64,000 nucleotides of DNA from the NCBI GenBank assembly GCA_902771725.1, contig CACXXT010000003.1, positions 51,931-115,930 of the forward strand, read 5' to 3'. Shown here piece by piece: positions 45,303 to 54,073 of this stretch (position 1 is the first letter of the stretch; every line of letters starts with the position of its first letter). The translations under genes were made by a program, and so were the position numbers. The notes beneath the pieces were generated by a model. That model was not told the origin of the DNA and made no database searches. It saw only the letters and a list, made by a program, of their open reading frames with translations. The stretch is from an uncultured Bacteroidales bacterium. Lineage in GTDB: Bacteria; Bacteroidota; Bacteroidia; Bacteroidales; Bacteroidaceae.

Positions 45303-46820
45303 ATGAAGAGGCTACTCTTATCCTGTGTGGCCGTTCTTGCCACACTCACATCCACACAAGCCCAGACAGCCTATGCCGAGTCTGGGCTTTGGGATAATTG
45401 GTACGTAGGGGCCAACGTCGGATTCAACTCCAAGCTCACCCATAACCCCTTCTTCTCGCACCTCAACCCGCACCTCACCCTGCGCGCGGGAAAGGACATC
45501 ATACCCATCGTGGGCGTGATGGCTGAGTTCACCACCTTCTTCGACGATAAGCAGTTCCCCGCTGAGAACATCGACGGCAACTTCATCTATAGCCACACCG
45601 CCATCAAGGCGTTCAACTTCGACGTCCTCGGAAACCTCAACCTCCACAACCTCTTCAAGGGATATCTGGGCTACCAGCGACCCTTTGAGGCACGTTTCAT
45701 CGCAGGCATTGGCCTCAACCACGTCTGCGGAATACACTCCAACCCCAAGAACGACTTCATCGCCAAGTTCGGATTCGACTTCGTCTTCTCCTTAGATAAA
45801 TACGTGCGTGTGAAAGGACTCGAAGCCTACGTAGAACCCGCCCTGAACTACAACCTCACCCGCTACAACAGCGGCGTGCAGTTCAACCCCAACTGCGCCG
45901 CATGGCAATTGGCCATTGGCGTGAACTATCACCTCGATGCCCTGCGCAAACGTCCCAGGAAAACAGCCTCCAAGCCCACGTATACGCCAGCGACAGAACC
46001 GGTGGTCAGCGTGACCACAACCATCACTCCCAGAACGGAGCAGAATCCAACAGCTGCACCCGCCCTGACTCCCAAGAAAGAGCCCATCACCTACACGCCC
46101 TCCAAAGTGGAGTACCCCAAGCCTGACCCCATCACCTACAACCGCGATAAAGCTAAGGTAGAACCCGCAAAGGCCGCGCCTGCAAAGGTAGAGCCCGCAA
46201 AAGTAGAGCCTGCAAGAGTGGAACCTGCAAAGGTAGAACCCACGAAAGTAGAACCTGCAAAAGTAGAGCCCGCGAAAGTAGAGCCTGCAAAGGTGAAACC
46301 TGCGAAAGTAGAACCCGCGAAAGTAGAGCCTGCGAAAGTAGAGCCTGCAAAGGTAGAGCCCGTGAAAACGGCTCCTGCAAAGGCTAAGCCTGCGAAGGCA
46401 AAAACCGCCAAGGCAAAATCGGGCAAAAAGCGCAAAGCAGCACCTGCTAAACAAACCAAGCCTGCTGCTGCACCTGCTAAACAAACCAAGCCTGCTGCCG
46501 CTCCTGCCAAACAGACCACGCCAGCTGCCGCTCCTGCAAAACAGGCAACGCCGGCTACCACTCCAAAGGACAACAGCGACCTGCCCGCCATTCACTTTAA
46601 CCCTGCAGACAACATCATCCCCGACGATCAGTACGACGCCATCGCCAAAGTGGCCACCTATATGAAGAGCCACCCCCGCGCACACATCATCATCAAGGGA
46701 GAAAGCGCCCAGGCTGCTTCCGTCAAGAACGCCCTCACCCGGCGCTACGGCATCAACGTCACCCGCCTCTCCACCACCGCCGGGAACCAGGCAAACCTCG
46801 TCACATTCGCCGAGAAATAG
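45303..46820 (+). CDS. OmpA-like outer membrane protein with long VEPAK and PAKQT repeats
   Basis: 505 residues. Signal peptide MKRLLLSCVAVLATLTSTQA. Residues ~25-215 form a barrel-like beta domain (WYVGANVGFNSKLTHNPFF, FIAGIGLNHVCGIHSNPKNDF). Then come a Pro/Thr linker, an array of ~16 pentapeptides of the type KVEPA (about residues 283-360), a basic segment (KAKSGKKRKA), four PAKQTKPAAA-type decapeptides, and a C-terminal OmpA-like domain (NIIPDDQYDAIAKVATYMKSHPRAHIIIKGES) that lacks the usual NxxLSxxRA block and looks degenerate. The linker may span the periplasm to peptidoglycan. The repeats make copy-number variation likely. It lies just upstream of the fimbrial operon. Confidence 0.85.
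   Translation: MKRLLLSCVAVLATLTSTQAQTAYAESGLWDNWYVGANVGFNSKLTHNPFFSHLNPHLTLRAGKDIIPIVGVMAEFTTFFDDKQFPAENIDGNFIYSHTAIKAFNFDVLGNLNLHNLFKGYLGYQRPFEARFIAGIGLNHVCGIHSNPKNDFIAKFGFDFVFSLDKYVRVKGLEAYVEPALNYNLTRYNSGVQFNPNCAAWQLAIGVNYHLDALRKRPRKTASKPTYTPATEPVVSVTTTITPRTEQNPTAAPALTPKKEPITYTPSKVEYPKPDPITYNRDKAKVEPAKAAPAKVEPAKVEPARVEPAKVEPTKVEPAKVEPAKVEPAKVKPAKVEPAKVEPAKVEPAKVEPVKTAPAKAKPAKAKTAKAKSGKKRKAAPAKQTKPAAAPAKQTKPAAAPAKQTTPAAAPAKQATPATTPKDNSDLPAIHFNPADNIIPDDQYDAIAKVATYMKSHPRAHIIIKGESAQAASVKNALTRRYGINVTRLSTTAGNQANLVTFAEK
46150..46385 (+). repeat. 15-bp tandem repeat array (codes for KVEPA)
   Basis: About 16 near-identical 15-base units of the form GCRAARGTAGARCCY. In frame inside the OmpA-like gene. 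Confidence 0.9.
46438..46560 (+). repeat. 30-bp tandem repeat array (codes for PAKQTKPAAA)
   Basis: Four copies of a 30-base unit with silent and single-residue variation, in frame, directly after the basic segment. Confidence 0.85.
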
Positions 46821-46863
46821 AGATTCTGTAAATCCCTCTTCCCACGTAATTATTTCATACAAT

Positions 46864-46888
46864 GCAGGGTGTGCAGTGCACACCCTGC
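46864..46888 (+). terminator. Perfect 25-base palindrome after the OmpA-like gene, possible terminator
   Basis: GCAGGGTGTGCA and TGCACACCCTGC are perfect 12-base arms around a single G. Only a short TGTTTT follows, so it may be a terminator with a weak U-run or a protein-binding palindrome. The remaining ~260 bases before the fimbrial promoter are AT-rich with no gene seen. Confidence 0.5.
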
Positions 46889-47148
46889 ACTGTTTTCCAA
46901 GAGTGTAAATAGTTGGAAACAACATGGCTAATCTGCGTGAAAAGAATAATCGAAATCCAACTTTGTTCGGCGCAAAATATTGAACTTCTTTTAAATGCTT
47001 AAAAACTATGGCCTTTATAGAATGAAAACTTATTAAATAATGTAATATACAAGCGCCATAGTATATAATTATGTTAAAGTTCCTTAATTTACCAGTGAAC
47101 ACAATCTAATCAACCCAAGAATTTAAATTTGCATTAGAAAAAAAGAAG

Positions 47149-47156
47149 TATTTTTG
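47149..47156 (+). promoter_or_regulatory. -7 promoter element of the fimbrial operon
   Basis: TATTTTTG matches TAnnTTTG, 57 bases before the ATG at 47214. A TTTG at 47128-47131 is upstream at 17 bases, slightly short of the usual spacing. Confidence 0.45.
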
Positions 47157-47213
47157 TAAATTCTTAAATAACATGTGCGTGTTACGCGCAAAATTAAACT
47201 TGTAAGCATTAAG

Positions 47214-49088
47214 ATGCGTTCATTTTGGAGACAACAGTTACTACTGATTGGGACAGTCATTTTACTGACCCAGGGAATGGTATACTCCAAAAGCATCACC
47301 AATACTCATGACTCATTCCACCCATCTCTGGATGCACAATCTTTAACAGAGCGCAGAGAGCAGATAGCCAACGGGCAGCAGCTATTACTACCCCTGTCCA
47401 CCGGCAAGGGTACCAGCAATATAGGCATGAACCTGGGGAACATTTGCATTGGGAAACATGCGGGGGCAACCCTCAGCCTGCAAATGACCTACCAGCTTGT
47501 AGGGCACAAACTGCCGAAGAGACGTACCGTCATCCTCACGCCCCGTCTGGAGGGATCGGGCAATTCCATCGATCTACCACCTGTTATCATCTACGGCAAG
47601 GATGCCGCCAACGCACTCGCACGCAGTGGGCAGGACCGTGAAGACACAAGCCTGCATATCCTCGCCAAGGACAGTTATACCCCGAATGACTACGTCCGCA
47701 TCTTCTCATGGGAACCGTGGATGGAAGAGGCAAGCCTTCTTTTTTACGCGCGCATGGAAGATGGTTGCGGCAATGTCATCAGCAGCCACCAGAGCTACTG
47801 CGAGGCTATGGCAGCCGCCAAGCCTGGCAGCTTCTCCCTGACAGACACTTTGCGCATCGCCACTAGAACCGACAGCCGCCACTTCGAGGGTACCGCCATC
47901 ATCGACTTCCCCACCAACGTCACAGAGATTCTGCCGGAATTCCGTGACAACGAGAAACAGTTGGCATTCATTCGAGCCACCATGGACAGCGTACTCCACA
48001 ACAACCGCTCGCTGCTGCAGCACATCACGCTCAAGGGATATGCCTCCCCCGACGGTCCCTATGCTTTCAACGAGCTATTGGCGAGGGGACGTATGCAGAA
48101 CCTACGGCGTTACATCAGCGACTGGTTTGACATCCCCGACGTCCTCATCAGCACAGACTACGAAGCCGAGAATTGGGAGGGGTTGCGCCGCTACGTGGAG
48201 GGCTCACAGCTGCCTGAACGTAAGAAACTGCTGGAACTCATCGACACGAACCTTGACCCCGACAAGAAACTGGAACGCATCGCGGCGAGTTTCCCCGCCA
48301 CCTATCGGAATCTGGTCAACAACGTCTTCCCCACCTTACGATACACGGACTACCGCATCGACTATATCGGTACTTTCGAGGATAAAATGTCTGCCCCAAC
48401 GATTCAACATACTGTCGGGGCGGCTCCCGCGAAGCCAGCGCCTTTCGACTCCGCTGCCATCACCCCAGTGCCCGACCGTCCAATCATCCAGCTGCGTACC
48501 TACCGCCCGTTGCTGGCCGTGAAGAGCAATCTCCTCTTCGATGCGTTACTCGCACCCAACATCGAAGTCGAAGTGCCTCTGGGCCGCGACAAACGTTGGA
48601 GCGTCATGGCCGAGGTATGGTTCCCCTGGTACCGCTACGGCTACAACAATGCTGGCGATTTCAATATCCACCTTCGCGATGACCAGAGTCCTACAAAGAA
48701 CGCTTATCAGCTGCTAACCATCGGCGCCGAGGTACGCTACTGGCTATGGCCGCGCTGCAATGCTACGCGCCCAGTACTTTCCGGAACCTTCTTTGGCCTC
48801 TATGCAGCAGGCGGCAAGTACGACCTGGGGCGCAACTCCAAGGGTGATCAGGGCGAGTTTACCAGCCTCGGTCTGACCGTAGGTCATGCCTGGGCTCTCA
48901 ACCGGCACCTCATGCTGGAACTATCCGGCAGCATCGGTTATGTAGGAGGACCGCGCGTTCACTATGAAAACGAATTTGATGACACCCACAACATCTACCG
49001 CTACCACAACACCTTCCGCTACTTCGGTCCCACGAAGCTTAAACTGAGTCTGGGGTGGTTGATAGGAAAGAAAGGAGGTCCAAGATGA
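47214..49088 (+). CDS. DUF3868/DUF3575 fimbrial-locus outer membrane protein
   Basis: 624 residues from ATG 47214 with a signal segment (MRSFWRQQLLLIGTVILLTQG). The N-terminal part has a DUF3868 pattern (MNLGNICIGKHAGATLSLQM, HKLPKRRTVILTPRLEG, YVRIFSWEPWMEEASLLFYA). A middle section resembles an OmpA-like fold (HITLKGYASPDGPYAFNELLARGRMQNLRRYI). The C-terminal ~200 residues form a DUF3575 barrel-like domain (LAVKSNLLFDALLAPNIEVEVPLG, WSVMAEVWFPWYRYGY, RYFGPTKLKLSLGWLIGKK). DUF3868 proteins commonly open type V pilus loci in Bacteroidales and are probably outer-membrane partners in pilus assembly or anchoring (inference). It overlaps the next gene by ATGA. Confidence 0.85.
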   Translation: MRSFWRQQLLLIGTVILLTQGMVYSKSITNTHDSFHPSLDAQSLTERREQIANGQQLLLPLSTGKGTSNIGMNLGNICIGKHAGATLSLQMTYQLVGHKLPKRRTVILTPRLEGSGNSIDLPPVIIYGKDAANALARSGQDREDTSLHILAKDSYTPNDYVRIFSWEPWMEEASLLFYARMEDGCGNVISSHQSYCEAMAAAKPGSFSLTDTLRIATRTDSRHFEGTAIIDFPTNVTEILPEFRDNEKQLAFIRATMDSVLHNNRSLLQHITLKGYASPDGPYAFNELLARGRMQNLRRYISDWFDIPDVLISTDYEAENWEGLRRYVEGSQLPERKKLLELIDTNLDPDKKLERIAASFPATYRNLVNNVFPTLRYTDYRIDYIGTFEDKMSAPTIQHTVGAAPAKPAPFDSAAITPVPDRPIIQLRTYRPLLAVKSNLLFDALLAPNIEVEVPLGRDKRWSVMAEVWFPWYRYGYNNAGDFNIHLRDDQSPTKNAYQLLTIGAEVRYWLWPRCNATRPVLSGTFFGLYAAGGKYDLGRNSKGDQGEFTSLGLTVGHAWALNRHLMLELSGSIGYVGGPRVHYENEFDDTHNIYRYHNTFRYFGPTKLKLSLGWLIGKKGGPR

Positions 49089-50161
49089 AGAAGATTATAG
49101 GACTCATCGGACTCATCGGAATGTTGGAGCTGGTATCCTGCCGCCACGAGATTGAACTGTACTACACAGGCAAGGGACAGGTGCGGGTTGACATCGACTG
49201 GCAGACACGTTTCGGCGAGAAGCCTACCGGAATGACCATCATGCTCGCCAAGGACGGCGACAGCATCACCTATACCGATGTCACCAACTACGTCGATCAG
49301 TACAATCTGGAGTTAGAACCGGGCACCTACAAGATGCTCATCTTCAACCGCACCAGCGGTGAGTTCGGTTCCATGCGTTTCTTCCAGATGAAGAGCTTCG
49401 ACCAGGCTTATGCCTATGCCACCCAGCTGCAGCGCACCACAGACTTCTGGGACGTCAACGTCTCATACATGCGCGAACCGGAGCACATAGGTTGCGCCGT
49501 AGATACCTTCACCATCCTGCCCGAGATGACGGATGGCAGCTTCCATTTCGTAGAATGGCACGAGAAGGGAGAGGATGTCCGCCAAGCCCTCGTACTCCAC
49601 GAAGTCGTGAATCCCATGACCACCGACCTCTTTATCCGTGTGAAAGTCATCGGTTTCAAATATATGGCAGGTGTCATCGGCAACATCTCCGGCCTGGCAG
49701 ACGGTTTTCTGCTTAGTCAGGCCTGGCGACGGGCACAGACAGGCTATCATCTGCTCGACAACTGGTCAGCCAAGGCTGCGCCCGAGGAATCCGACTCCAT
49801 CAACAGCGTGGGCTATATCACCACCAGTATCAGCACCTTTGGTCTGCCACGAGGACGAGAGATGGTGGCGCAGCGCGACAGCACAAACAATGTACTCTCG
49901 CTCTGCTTTACCCTCATCGACGACCGCCAAATTGTCTTCCGCTATCCCGTGGGCAAGGCTATCAAATACAAGACGGCCGAGGTCAACGGCTACTTCAACA
50001 AAGTAGATGTCACCCTCGACCTGGAGCTCCTGGTAGAAACACCATTCTACGAGAACCCTGAAGTTCCAAACCTACCCTACTCCCAGCCTACCGGCACCGG
50101 TGCATTCGATGCCGAGGTGGCAGACTGGGGAGACGAGGAACAAGTAGATGTTCCAATGTAA
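49085..50161 (+). CDS. DUF5119-type fimbrial accessory lipoprotein
   Basis: 358 residues from ATG 49085. Lipoprotein signal MKKIIGLIGLIGMLELVSC. A beta-sandwich-like protein with VRVDIDWQTRFGEKPTGMTIMLAKDGDS and YNLELEPGTYKMLIFN, typical of DUF5119/FimB-like proteins that sit next to DUF3868 genes. It lacks the Arg processing site seen in the fimbrillins. The C-terminus FDAEVADWGDEEQVDV closely resembles that of the next gene's fimbrillin (LDAEVADWEVDGSAEV), suggesting a shared C-terminal strand that docks in a fimbrial chain. Likely membrane anchor or length-controlling subunit (inference). Translationally coupled to the preceding gene. Confidence 0.82.
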   Translation: MKKIIGLIGLIGMLELVSCRHEIELYYTGKGQVRVDIDWQTRFGEKPTGMTIMLAKDGDSITYTDVTNYVDQYNLELEPGTYKMLIFNRTSGEFGSMRFFQMKSFDQAYAYATQLQRTTDFWDVNVSYMREPEHIGCAVDTFTILPEMTDGSFHFVEWHEKGEDVRQALVLHEVVNPMTTDLFIRVKVIGFKYMAGVIGNISGLADGFLLSQAWRRAQTGYHLLDNWSAKAAPEESDSINSVGYITTSISTFGLPRGREMVAQRDSTNNVLSLCFTLIDDRQIVFRYPVGKAIKYKTAEVNGYFNKVDVTLDLELLVETPFYENPEVPNLPYSQPTGTGAFDAEVADWGDEEQVDVPM

Positions 50162-50297
50162 AAGACAAATAACCCTAAACCCCTACAAATACGAAACAGA
50201 AACGAACAAAAAAACTTCAAACGACCCTTTCAAAAGATTCTTAGAACAACTTCAAATTAGAAAATTCACATTCGTTAACCCTTAAAAAAACAACAAG

Positions 50298-51569
50298 ATG
50301 AAAAAAATTCTCTTCTTCGCAGCCACAGCCATGCTGTTCGCTGCATGTACCAGTGACGAGGCAAATGCCCCCGAGGTCGCTCAGAATGCTCCTCAGGCTG
50401 TAGCCTTTGACACCTACACACCGGCCGCCACACGTGCTGGAAAGGAAGGTGTGATGACAACAACTACCTTACAAGACACAGAGGCTAACGGCGGTGGGTT
50501 CGGCGTGTTTGCAGTGTACTCGAATAACAGTACTTATGCCGCAACTTTAACGCCGAACTTCATGTACAATCAGGGTGTATTCTATTCTGCAAGTGCATGG
50601 AGCTACACTCCTCTTAAGTACTGGCCCAACGAAACAGGAAATGACAGTCAGACCTCTCCGGCCACAAGTACTGCCAAGGACTACCTCTCATTCTTCGCCT
50701 ATGCTCCTTATGTTGCAGCAGGAAGTGGAACCGAAGGCATCACTGCTTTATCTGCTAAAGACGCAGCTGGATATCCCTATGTTGACTATGCAGTGGCCGC
50801 ACTTCCAGAAAACAGCGTTGACCTCCTCTGGGGCGTCGCTCCCTCTGGTGGTTTGAGCTATACTGCAGTGGATGGAAGTACCATTACAGTTCCCGAGGGG
50901 CTGCCTTTGAAAGATCTCTTGAAGCCTTCCAAGGATCAGAAAATCAAGTTCCTCTTCAAGCACGCTCTTGCTCGCATCGGCTTCTCTGTAGTGGGTGCTT
51001 TCGACCAGATTGCAGCTGGTGGTGAAAAGGATGCCAACACCAAGGTGACTGTTAAAGAAATTGAGATTTCTGGCGCAGACTTCGGCAAAAGCGGTAGGTT
51101 GATACTTAACAATACTACTGCAGGTGTTGCCAACTGGACGAACATAACCAAACAGGGTAACACTGACGCCGTGTTCACTATCGCAAACAGTGTGCTGAAC
51201 ACAACCATTAAGGATGCAGGCGAAGTGGCGTTTGGATCTCAACCCACTGGTGTAACAGCTGCCGAAACGAATGTGTTCGAAGATGCCACCAAGTATTTCA
51301 TGGTGATTCCTACGGGAGAAACTGATATTACCGTGAAGATTACTTATTATGTGCAGACACAGGATAGCAAGCTCGCTCCTTCTGGTTCAGTTGACGGCTC
51401 TCGTGTAGAGAATGTCATTTCTAAGACTATCAAAGTCAACTTGGAGAACAACAAGGCTTACAACTTGAAGCTCATCCTTGGCCTGACCAGCGTGAAGCTC
51501 GATGCAGAGGTGGCTGACTGGGAGGTTGACGGTAGCGCAGAAGTGAACCTGCCGCGCAACAACGAATAA
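50298..51569 (+). CDS. Fimbrillin family protein, probable major shaft subunit
   Basis: 423 residues. Lipoprotein signal MKKILFFAATAMLFAAC (Cys17), then Arg46 in AATRAGKE, the position where Arg-gingipain-type proteases cut type V prepilins. The Mfa-like pattern YTPLKYWPNE and SFFAYAPYV is present, followed by FLFKHALARIGFSVV and the C-terminal strand LDAEVADWEVDG that would serve as donor strand. Different codon use (more AT-rich, CTC/TCT-type) and a separate leader of about 135 bases suggest high, independently tuned expression. It is followed by a strong hairpin at 51594-51622, typical between a major subunit and minor subunits. Confidence 0.88.
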   Translation: MKKILFFAATAMLFAACTSDEANAPEVAQNAPQAVAFDTYTPAATRAGKEGVMTTTTLQDTEANGGGFGVFAVYSNNSTYAATLTPNFMYNQGVFYSASAWSYTPLKYWPNETGNDSQTSPATSTAKDYLSFFAYAPYVAAGSGTEGITALSAKDAAGYPYVDYAVAALPENSVDLLWGVAPSGGLSYTAVDGSTITVPEGLPLKDLLKPSKDQKIKFLFKHALARIGFSVVGAFDQIAAGGEKDANTKVTVKEIEISGADFGKSGRLILNNTTAGVANWTNITKQGNTDAVFTIANSVLNTTIKDAGEVAFGSQPTGVTAAETNVFEDATKYFMVIPTGETDITVKITYYVQTQDSKLAPSGSVDGSRVENVISKTIKVNLENNKAYNLKLILGLTSVKLDAEVADWEVDGSAEVNLPRNNE

Positions 51570-51593
51570 TCCTTCATCCCCGATGACCATTAT

Positions 51594-51622
51594 AGTGAGG
51601 CGGCGCTTGCCGCCGCCTCACT
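51594..51622 (+). terminator. Strong hairpin after the major fimbrillin, possible partial terminator
   Basis: AGTGAGGCGGC (51594-51604) and GCCGCCTCACT (51612-51622) are perfect arms with a 7-base loop. There is no U-run. It may stabilise the upstream message or reduce read-through into the minor subunit genes. Confidence 0.55.
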
Positions 51623-51735
51623 TCACTAAAGAACGCTCACACAAGATTATTCTATCTTGTTCTATCCCGTAAGCAAGCAAACTTGCAAATATAAACTGCA
51701 TGTTCGCACGCGCGTACATTATAATTAATTAATAT

Positions 51736-52902
51736 ATGCATTTGAAGCAATATGGCATCATAGTGGCAGCCCTGCTCTTGGCAGCGTGCCAAGATGAGGA
51801 GGCGGTGCAGATGACCGTCTCGCGCGATGCTGTACCCATTACCTTCGACTGCATGGCACAGGAGGATGAACCCGTATCCCGCGCCGCCAACGGCTACACG
51901 GGCAACATCACCTCCACCAACAATAACCTGCGCTACGCCGGATTCGGCGTCTTCGCCTGTTTGCAGGCAGGACATGCACCCGACCTCATGTATAACCAGA
52001 AGGTCGAATACACCTTCTTTGCCAACAACACCAACGAGGGCTACTGGACCTATGCCCCGCTGAAATACTGGCCCAACAAAGACGACGGCGAGACACAGAC
52101 CGTCTGTTTCTATGCCTACGCCCCCTACGTAGAGAAACCTGCCGATGACTTCAAGGACGATCCCGCCAATACCGGCATCATCGGCATGTCATCCAATAGC
52201 GATACCGACCCCTATATTTTTTACGCGCGCGCGAAGCATCCCGAGGAAAACGTAGATCTGCTATGGCGCGCCTACACCCCGACGGCTATCAAACCCATAC
52301 GCTTTGCGACAGAGAAAGATGAGCACGACGTGGTCATTGCCGACCACAGCCTATGCCATGCACTGGCGCGTCTGAAGGTAAGCCTCGGCATCACCAACGG
52401 CACCTCACTGGCAGCTGGGTCAAAACTTCTGGTGCAGCGCGTCACTTTCACAGGCAACATCGCCCGCCAGGCCCGCCTCGACCTTACTTCCGCCGGCACC
52501 ACGCCCACATGGACAGACCACTCCATGGAATCCACCGCCACCATCTTCATCGACCACAACCCCGAAGTCAGCACCGCCTCCTATGGAATCATTGCCCAGG
52601 ACGCACGCTATATCGACGGCCTGCCCATAGCATGGCAGCCCGCCGGACTGCCACATGTGAACTACGATGCCAGCGACGCCGCCACGAAGTCAAACCTCCT
52701 CTGCATGGGCGACGCCCTCAGCTACCTCTACCTCATCCCGCAGGATCCCCTCACGCTCTCCTGCGTCATCGACTACTGCGTCATCACCGCTGCCGGTGTC
52801 AAGACAGACTACCACAAGACACTGGACACCAGCTCCAGAATAACCATATCCCCCCTCAGCGGAAACAAAACTTACGACATCGTGCTAAAGATAACATTAT
52901 GA
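51736..52902 (+). CDS. Fimbrillin family lipoprotein (minor subunit)
   Basis: 388 residues. Lipoprotein signal MHLKQYGIIVAALLLAAC (Cys18), candidate processing site Arg49 in PVSRAAN. It shares YAPLKYWPN and FYAYAPYVEK with the other subunits, and LCHALARLKVSL corresponds to the HALARI helix of the major fimbrillin. The C-terminus TYDIVLKITL ends without the VxxW motif of the major subunit, as expected for a capping or minor subunit. It overlaps the next gene by ATGA. Confidence 0.85.
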   Translation: MHLKQYGIIVAALLLAACQDEEAVQMTVSRDAVPITFDCMAQEDEPVSRAANGYTGNITSTNNNLRYAGFGVFACLQAGHAPDLMYNQKVEYTFFANNTNEGYWTYAPLKYWPNKDDGETQTVCFYAYAPYVEKPADDFKDDPANTGIIGMSSNSDTDPYIFYARAKHPEENVDLLWRAYTPTAIKPIRFATEKDEHDVVIADHSLCHALARLKVSLGITNGTSLAAGSKLLVQRVTFTGNIARQARLDLTSAGTTPTWTDHSMESTATIFIDHNPEVSTASYGIIAQDARYIDGLPIAWQPAGLPHVNYDASDAATKSNLLCMGDALSYLYLIPQDPLTLSCVIDYCVITAAGVKTDYHKTLDTSSRITISPLSGNKTYDIVLKITL

Positions 52903-54062
52903 AAATTAAAAGGTTTTGTATCATAGGCATGATTGTTCTCATGGGCGGATGCGTCGCCGATGTGGGGGAGTCGTCTTTCAAGGAATCCCGCCCCATAACC
53001 TTCACCTCCTATACTACGCAACCTATGACCCGAGCCGACTCGGCGCTGCTAGCCGATAATACCATCCCGGCTGGACGGAGCATCGGCGTCTATGCCTACT
53101 ACCACGACAACACCACTTGGAGCGACGCAGCAACGCCCAACTTCATGTGCAATCAGCAGGCAATTAACATAGGCTTTGACCTGCCCTTCAGCTATGCTCC
53201 CTTGAAATACTGGCCCAACGAGAACGAGGACAAGGTGAGCTTCATCGCCTATTACCCCTATACATCCAACACAACGGCAGATATTAGCACGCTGGGCGTT
53301 ACGGCACTTCTGCTCAGTTCTTCCGATCCCGCCTCAGGTCTTCCCACCTTCCGCTTCGCCGTGAACAACGATGTGAAGAAACAGGTGGACTTCATGGTCT
53401 CTGACCTAATCCCCGACTTGCCCAAGAGTCGCGATACCGACCCTAATCCGGGCACCCCATTTAACAACCTCACTATCACCGACCGCGTGCGCTTCATCTT
53501 CAGACACGCCATGTCGAAAATTGAGTTCCGCGTCATAGTGGATCCTACCGTGCGCAAGGACTTAGCCTACTTCACCCTCAAAGGCATCCAGCTCACTAAC
53601 ATCTACGATGAGGCGCAGCTCACTCCCACCTACACCCCGCCCATTGCTCCCGCCACCAAAGGCACAACGGCTATTAACTGGTCAGACTACAGCGACAGCC
53701 ATAAGACCACCTACGACTGCAAGACCACCGAGGCCTATCTGCTGCTGCCACAGACCCTGAGCGATGCAGCCCGACTGACAGTCACCTACGACCTCGCCTT
53801 CAAGAGCGAGGGCACCACCTATACCTACAACGCCGACGGCAACCCTGTTCCCACCGAGGAATATGTCTTTGCCACTCGCACCACCACTTACCAGCTCAAC
53901 ACGCTGAAGAAGACAGGCACCACCACGCCCATCGACGCGTGGCTGCCCAACCACCACTACATCTACAATCTGATCATCAAGCCCCACCGCATCGAGTTCA
54001 CAGGACAGGTAGTTGAGTGGGGCGAGGAAGTACCCTTCGAAGTAACACCAGAAGCATCTTAG
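52899..54062 (+). CDS. Fimbrillin family lipoprotein (minor subunit)
   Basis: 387 residues from ATG 52899, overlapping the previous stop by 4 bases. Lipobox MGGC (Cys18), candidate processing site Arg45 in PMTRADSA. YAPLKYWPNENEDKVSFIAYYPY and FRHAMSKIEFRV match the fimbrillin pattern. The C-terminal strand IEFTGQVVEWGEEVPFEV is present, so it could polymerise in the shaft or sit near the tip. Confidence 0.85.
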   Translation: MKIKRFCIIGMIVLMGGCVADVGESSFKESRPITFTSYTTQPMTRADSALLADNTIPAGRSIGVYAYYHDNTTWSDAATPNFMCNQQAINIGFDLPFSYAPLKYWPNENEDKVSFIAYYPYTSNTTADISTLGVTALLLSSSDPASGLPTFRFAVNNDVKKQVDFMVSDLIPDLPKSRDTDPNPGTPFNNLTITDRVRFIFRHAMSKIEFRVIVDPTVRKDLAYFTLKGIQLTNIYDEAQLTPTYTPPIAPATKGTTAINWSDYSDSHKTTYDCKTTEAYLLLPQTLSDAARLTVTYDLAFKSEGTTYTYNADGNPVPTEEYVFATRTTTYQLNTLKKTGTTTPIDAWLPNHHYIYNLIIKPHRIEFTGQVVEWGEEVPFEVTPEAS

Positions 54063-54073
54063 ACCGAACCACG

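Noticed and set aside
46150..46560. Possible CRISPR-like array
   Set aside because: The repeats are in-frame tandem codons of a surface protein, without spacers.
47005..47062. 8-bp inverted repeat (ACTATGGC / GCCATAGT) upstream of the fimbrial operon as an invertible promoter
   Set aside because: The arms are short and the 42 bases between them contain no TAnnTTTG promoter.
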